Of a stretch of DNA of 9,593 nt, positions 6,547 to 9,593 are shown one piece after another (within the stretch, counting starts at the first letter, position 1; each line of letters begins with the position of its first letter). The notes under the pieces are model-generated. The model did not search any database and was not told the origin of the DNA. It worked only from the letters and a program-made list of their open reading frames with translations. The position numbers and the translations under genes were made by a program. Source of the stretch: Actinomycetota bacterium (lineage in GTDB: Bacteria > Actinomycetota > Acidimicrobiia > Acidimicrobiales > Ilumatobacteraceae); NCBI GenBank assembly GCA_016870295.1, contig VGBY01000033.1:1-9593 (forward strand). Direction: 5' to 3'.

Positions 6547-6576
6547 TATGGGGCTGGTGAGCCGCCTACTCTGGGG

Positions 6577-7893
6577 CTAGCCCTTCGCGGCGCGGAAACC
6601 CGCATCTAAGTCAGCGAGGATGTCGTCGATCGACTCCAACCCCACCGAGAGCCGCACCAACCCCGGCTCGACACCGGTGGCCCGCTGTTCGTCTTCGGTT
6701 AGCTGGCTGTGGGTGGTGGACGCCGGGTGGATCACCAGGCTGCGCACGTCGCCGATATTGGCGACATGACTGTGCAGTTCGAGCGCCTCAACGAACTTCT
6801 GCCCTGCCTCGCGACCACCCTTGATCACGAATGCGAGCACCGATCCGTAGCCCTTACCACGGCCGTACTTCTTCGCTCGCGCATGCCAAGGGCTCGACGG
6901 CAAACCGGGGTAATTGACACTCTCTACCTCGTCGCGACCAGCCAAGAACTCACCGACCGTCTGTGCGTTGGAGAAATGACGATCCATGCGCAACGACAAG
7001 GTCTCGAGACCTTGGAGAAAGAGAAACGCATTGAACGGTGTAGTGGCCGAACCAAGGTCGCGCAACATCTGCACACGAGCCTTGATGATGTACGAACCCT
7101 TACCCAATGCCGGCCAATACGCCAAGCCGTGATAACTCGGATCAGGTTCGGTGAAATTCTTGTGGCGACCGCTAGCCCCGAAGTCGAACGTGCCACCGTC
7201 GATAATCGCTCCGCCGATGCTCGTACCGTGACCACCGATGAACTTGGTCAGCGAATGCACGACGATATCGGCACCCCATTCAATGGGGCGGATGAGGTAC
7301 GGCGTCGGAACCGTGTTGTCGACGATGAGCGGCACACCCACCTCGTGCGCGACCTTGCTGATGCCTTCGATGTCGAGCACGTTGTTGCGCGGGTTGGCAA
7401 GCACCTCGCCGTAAAACGCCTTGGTGTTCGGCTTGGTTGCCTTGCGCCACTCATCAAGATCGTCGGGGTCATCGACGAAACTCACCGCGATGCCCATCTT
7501 GGGGAGCGTGTAATGAAACAGGTTGTAGGTGCCGCCGTACAAACTCGGTGACGACACGATGTGGTCACCTGCTTCGGCAAGCGTCAGGATGGCGAGCAGT
7601 TCCGCCGACTGACCACTCGACACCGCCAACGCACCGGGAAGACCGACGGCGGTCGTTGTCGCACCTTCGAGTGATGCCAGGCGCGCTTCGAGCACGCCCT
7701 GCGTGGGGTTCATGATGCGCGTGTAGATGTTGCCGATCTCAGCGAGTGCGAACAGGTTTGCGGCGTGCTGGCTGTCGCGGAATTCGTAACTCGTGGTTTG
7801 GTAGATCGGCACTGCTCGTGCACCGGTTGATGGGTCGGGCTCCTGCCCGGCGTGGATCTGGCGTGTGTCAAAACCCCATTGATTGTTCGTCAT
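6577..7893 (-). CDS. metY: O-acetylhomoserine sulfhydrylase (aminocarboxypropyltransferase)
   Basis: This 438-residue PLP enzyme of the Cys/Met metabolism family makes homocysteine from O-acetylhomoserine and sulfide, in the cytosol. The N-terminus FDTRQIHAGQEPDPSTGARA (8-27) and YQTTSYEF (31-38), the YTRIMNPT motif (57-64, phosphate-binding R59), VDNT (191-194, D192 facing the pyridine nitrogen) and HSLTKFIGGHG (213-223, PLP lysine K217) are all present. VRLSVGLE (413-420) supplies the carboxylate-binding arginine. The length and the long HKNFTEPDPSYHG loop (244-256) fit MetY rather than the shorter MetB/MetZ, whose reactions are the alternatives. There is no Shine-Dalgarno before ATG 7893; a promoter very close to the start suggests a leaderless mRNA. 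It appears to be a single-gene unit. Confidence 0.93.
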   Translation of the reverse strand: MTNNQWGFDTRQIHAGQEPDPSTGARAVPIYQTTSYEFRDSQHAANLFALAEIGNIYTRIMNPTQGVLEARLASLEGATTTAVGLPGALAVSSGQSAELLAILTLAEAGDHIVSSPSLYGGTYNLFHYTLPKMGIAVSFVDDPDDLDEWRKATKPNTKAFYGEVLANPRNNVLDIEGISKVAHEVGVPLIVDNTVPTPYLIRPIEWGADIVVHSLTKFIGGHGTSIGGAIIDGGTFDFGASGRHKNFTEPDPSYHGLAYWPALGKGSYIIKARVQMLRDLGSATTPFNAFLFLQGLETLSLRMDRHFSNAQTVGEFLAGRDEVESVNYPGLPSSPWHARAKKYGRGKGYGSVLAFVIKGGREAGQKFVEALELHSHVANIGDVRSLVIHPASTTHSQLTEDEQRATGVEPGLVRLSVGLESIDDILADLDAGFRAAKG

Positions 7894-7899
7894 GCACGC

Positions 7900-7927
7900 A
7901 GACTATCGTCAATTGTTGACCCGTCAA
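7900..7927 (-). promoter_or_regulatory. Candidate leaderless promoter of metY
   Basis: On the - strand, TTGACG (7927-7922) is a good -35 and TAGTCT (7905-7900) fits the actinobacterial TANNNT -10, with a 16-bp spacer. The ATG follows six bases after the -10, so transcription would start at or next to the start codon. This agrees with the absence of any purine-rich binding site. GATAGT (7907-7902) is an alternative -10 but gives a 14-bp spacer. Confidence 0.5.
7908..7927 (-). repeat. TTGAC/GTCAA repeats overlapping the metY promoter
   Basis: Reading the - strand, TTGAC (7927-7923), GTCAA (7920-7916) and TTGAC (7912-7908) follow each other with 2- and 3-base gaps. The result is two overlapping palindromes; the outer TTGACG copies are 15 bp apart. 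The repeats cover the -35 and most of the spacer, where an operator would act. No regulator can be named from the sequence. Confidence 0.4.
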
Positions 7928-7935
7928 GTCGGGTT

Positions 7936-8196
7936 TTAGAGCGACGCCAGTTTCTCTTTCACCTTGGCCAGTGACGGGTTGGTCATGGCCGTGCCGTCAG
8001 AGAACACCAGGGTGGGCACCGTTTGGTTGCCGTTGTTCACCTTTTCCACGATTTCAGCCGTGCCTGGGGTCTGTTCGATGTCCACTTCGGCAAAGTCGAT
8101 GCCGTCGTCTTGCATCATGCGCTTGAGGCGCTTGCAGTAGCCGCACCAGGTGGTGGTGTACATCGTGACAGCGGGAGTCGCCCCTGAATCAGCCAC
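7936..8196 (-). CDS. Mycoredoxin-like glutaredoxin-family protein
   Basis: This is an 86-residue thioredoxin-fold protein. It has the active site TWCGYCKRLK (16-25, C18 and C21), the cis-proline loop TVPT (59-62) and the C-terminal SDGTAMTNPS (66-75). WCGYC..LK with NGGN/NNGNxTVPT and DG...TNPS is the pattern of mycoredoxin-1, which reduces mixed disulfides with mycothiol. A general glutaredoxin is the alternative. GTG 8196 is chosen because GAGG (8206-8203) precedes it and it gives a length close to mycobacterial Mrx1. ATG 8163 would start only six residues before C18 of the active site. It overlaps the ilvC stop by 8 bp, so it is co-translated with ilvC. It could also serve ArsC at the other end of the window. 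Confidence 0.85.
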   Translation of the reverse strand: MADSGATPAVTMYTTTWCGYCKRLKRMMQDDGIDFAEVDIEQTPGTAEIVEKVNNGNQTVPTLVFSDGTAMTNPSLAKVKEKLASL

Positions 8197-9217
8197 CGGA
8201 CACCTCGGCAACCTTCTTCTTGCCCTTCGAGATCCACGGCATCATCGCACGCAGTTGCGAGCCGACCTTCTCAATCGGGTGGTTCTTGCCGGCAGTGCGC
8301 AGTTCGCTGAAGCGCTTGCGGCCTGAGTCGCTCTCGGCGATCCATTCTTCGGCGAACTTGCCGGTTTGAATCTCCTCGAGAATCGCCTTCATGCGCTTCT
8401 TCGTGTCGGCGTCGATGATGCGTGGGCCACGCGACAAGTCGCCGTACTCGGCGGTGTCGCTGATGCTGTAACGCATGCCCGCGATGCCCTCTTCGTACAT
8501 GAGGTCGACGATCAACTTCACTTCGTGCAGGCACTCGAAGTACGCCATCTCGGGCTGATAACCGGCCTCGACGAGCGTTTCGTAACCGGCCTGCACCAGC
8601 GAGGTGAGCCCGCCACAGAGCACCACTTGCTCACCGAACAAGTCGGTTTCGGTTTCTTCGGGGAATGTGGTTTCGATGACGCCCGCTCGTCCGCCGCCGA
8701 TCGCCGAGGCGTACGAGAGCGCGACTTGCTTTGCCTTGCCCGTTGCATCTTGCGATACGGCGATGAGTGCAGGAACACCACCACCCTCGGTGTAGGTGCG
8801 GCGCACGAGGTGACCCGGGCCCTTCGGCGCAATCATGATCACATCGACACCCTTGGGTGGTGCGATGCGCTCGAAACGAATGTTGAACCCGTGGGCGAAG
8901 GCCAGCGCCTTGCCATCAGTGAGGTGCTGCTTCACGTACTCGTCGTAGATCTTCTTCTGCTCGGTGTCGGGCGCCAGCATCATGATGACGTCGGCCCATT
9001 TTGCAGCGTCGGCGATCGACTTCACGTTGAGGCCGGCTTCTTTCGCCTTGGCGATGGATGACGAGCCGTCGCGCAAACCGACGACCACATCGACGCCCGA
9101 CTCCTTCAGGTTCAGCGCGTGCGCATGACCCTGACTGCCGTAACCGATGACCGCCACTTTCTTGCCGCGGATGATCGAGATGTCGGCATCCTTGTCGTAA
9201 TACACGTTCGCTGCCAT
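8189..9217 (-). CDS. ilvC: Ketol-acid reductoisomerase (class I)
   Basis: This 342-residue enzyme of valine, leucine and isoleucine synthesis converts acetolactate or acetohydroxybutyrate to the dihydroxy acid using NADPH and Mg2+. The N-terminal Rossmann domain has GYGSQGHAHALNL (25-37), and R49 with S52-S54 points to NADPH use. Catalytic-domain residues visible are H109 (AHG), K132 in APKGPGH, and the metal ligands D192 and E196 in ETDLFGEQ. E228 and E232 (FECLHE) and S253 (ISDTAEYGD) are also in place. Length matches class I. ATG 9217 shares one base with the ilvN stop (TAATG), with AAAGG eight bases upstream. It is the middle gene of ilvN-ilvC-mycoredoxin. Confidence 0.97.
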   Translation of the reverse strand: MAANVYYDKDADISIIRGKKVAVIGYGSQGHAHALNLKESGVDVVVGLRDGSSSIAKAKEAGLNVKSIADAAKWADVIMMLAPDTEQKKIYDEYVKQHLTDGKALAFAHGFNIRFERIAPPKGVDVIMIAPKGPGHLVRRTYTEGGGVPALIAVSQDATGKAKQVALSYASAIGGGRAGVIETTFPEETETDLFGEQVVLCGGLTSLVQAGYETLVEAGYQPEMAYFECLHEVKLIVDLMYEEGIAGMRYSISDTAEYGDLSRGPRIIDADTKKRMKAILEEIQTGKFAEEWIAESDSGRKRFSELRTAGKNHPIEKVGSQLRAMMPWISKGKKKVAEVSGG

Positions 9218-9593
9218 TAACTTGCCTTTCCCTTTGGTGCTTTCACCGCACGCGGTTTTGCCGTGCGGTCGAGTTTGGGCAGCGCCACCAATCCGGTGCG
9301 CTGCGATTCGACGATGCCGTACTGATCGAGCAACGCCATGAAATCATCGATCTTCGACGGGCTGCCATCGAGGCTCACGGTGAGTGCGTCGGTGCCAACG
9401 GCGAGAATCTTGCCCTCGAAGATGTTGGTGAGTTCGACCACTTGACCACGCTGCTCCGGTGTGGCTTTCACGGTGGCCATCACCAGTTCGCGCTCCACCG
9501 AGTGCTTTGGGTCGAGTTCGCTGATGCGCACGACATCGACCAGCTTGAACAACTGCTTGGTCATCTGTTCGAGCGGTGCGCTATCCAGGTCGA
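9217..9593 (-). CDS. ilvN: Acetolactate synthase small (regulatory) subunit, N-terminus outside the window
   Basis: The frame is open to the right edge and continues past it. The visible 125 residues run from DLDSAPLEQMTKQLFKLVDV to the stop. PLEQxTKQLxKLVDVxRISEL is the second half of the N-terminal ACT domain of IlvN/IlvH. It is followed by the C-terminal domain (RELVMATVKATPEQRGQV, FEGKILAVGTDALTVSLDG, and DQYGIVESQRTGLVALP) and a basic Lys/Ala-rich tail. The subunit binds the catalytic IlvB and mediates valine feedback. The internal ATG at 9564 is not the start, since conserved sequence precedes it. About 45-50 N-terminal residues are missing, judged from the usual length near 170. ilvB is probably the next gene upstream. 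Confidence 0.94.
   Translation of the reverse strand, partial: DLDSAPLEQMTKQLFKLVDVVRISELDPKHSVERELVMATVKATPEQRGQVVELTNIFEGKILAVGTDALTVSLDGSPSKIDDFMALLDQYGIVESQRTGLVALPKLDRTAKPRAVKAPKGKAS

Noticed and set aside
6573..6583. GGGCTAGCCC palindrome at the metY stop as a terminator
   Set aside because: It has no loop and no T-rich tail, and part of it is coding sequence with the TAG stop.
6709..7551. Long + strand open frame of 280 codons opposite metY
   Set aside because: It mirrors the metY codons, has an Arg/Val/Thr-rich composition with no recognisable domain, and metY is complete with all active-site residues.
7919..7934. Hairpin ACCCG/CGGGT after the mycoredoxin stop as a terminator
   Set aside because: The stem is only 5 bp, no T tract follows on the - strand, and the bases overlap the better supported metY promoter.
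8033..8050. GTTCACCTTTT on the + strand inside the mycoredoxin gene
   Set aside because: It is a single unit within coding sequence with no + strand gene downstream to regulate.
8366..9061. Long + strand open frame of 231 codons opposite ilvC
   Set aside because: It is antisense to a fully conserved ilvC and has no recognisable motif; long antisense frames are common opposite genes of biased codon use.

Overview
The window looks like a piece of chromosome from an actinobacterium, with moderate to high GC (estimated by eye, not counted). The best clues are a CGYC mycoredoxin-type redoxin, an arsenate reductase of the actinobacterial GCGDxCP type, and frequent GTG starts. Both redox proteins point to a mycothiol-using cell. 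The set would suit Acidimicrobiia (Ilumatobacter-like), but that is an inference; no rRNA or other marker is present. The window is almost fully coding, with no gap over 300 bases, no tRNA or rRNA, no insertion sequence and no CRISPR array.

Left part, + strand (1-2006): the last codons of an unidentified gene, a PAC2-family protein, an arsenate reductase (arsC) and a six-helix MIP-family channel. Each gene overlaps the next (ATGA, 8 bp, GTGA), so this is one translationally coupled operon that enters from outside the window. ArsC would reduce arsenate to arsenite, and the channel could let arsenite leave down its gradient, as proposed for ArsC/AqpS pairs. The operon ends at a perfect 10-bp hairpin (2051-2074) shared with the convergent pst block.

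Middle part, - strand (2100-6483): a high-affinity phosphate ABC transporter in the order pstC-pstA-pstB-pstS. Two 22-bp sites, each made of two 11-bp direct repeats resembling GTTCACC, lie before pstC (6525-6546) and before pstS (3559-3580). They read as PHO boxes for a PhoP/RegX3-type regulator. The binding protein gene comes last and seems to have its own promoter. PstS carries an unusual lysine-rich insertion of about 95 residues and lacks a lipoprotein cysteine. No phoU is in the window.

Right part, - strand (6577-9593): ilvN (cut by the window edge), ilvC and a mycoredoxin-like gene form an overlapping cluster. After a 42-bp gap comes metY (O-acetylhomoserine sulfhydrylase) with a candidate leaderless promoter that contains TTGAC/GTCAA repeats.

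Taken together, the window pairs phosphate uptake (which can also admit arsenate) with arsenate reduction and arsenite exit. It also contains a redoxin of the kind that completes mycothiol-dependent arsenate reduction. The most unusual items are the PstS insertion, the paired PHO boxes with pstS as the last gene, and the PAC2-arsC-channel operon.
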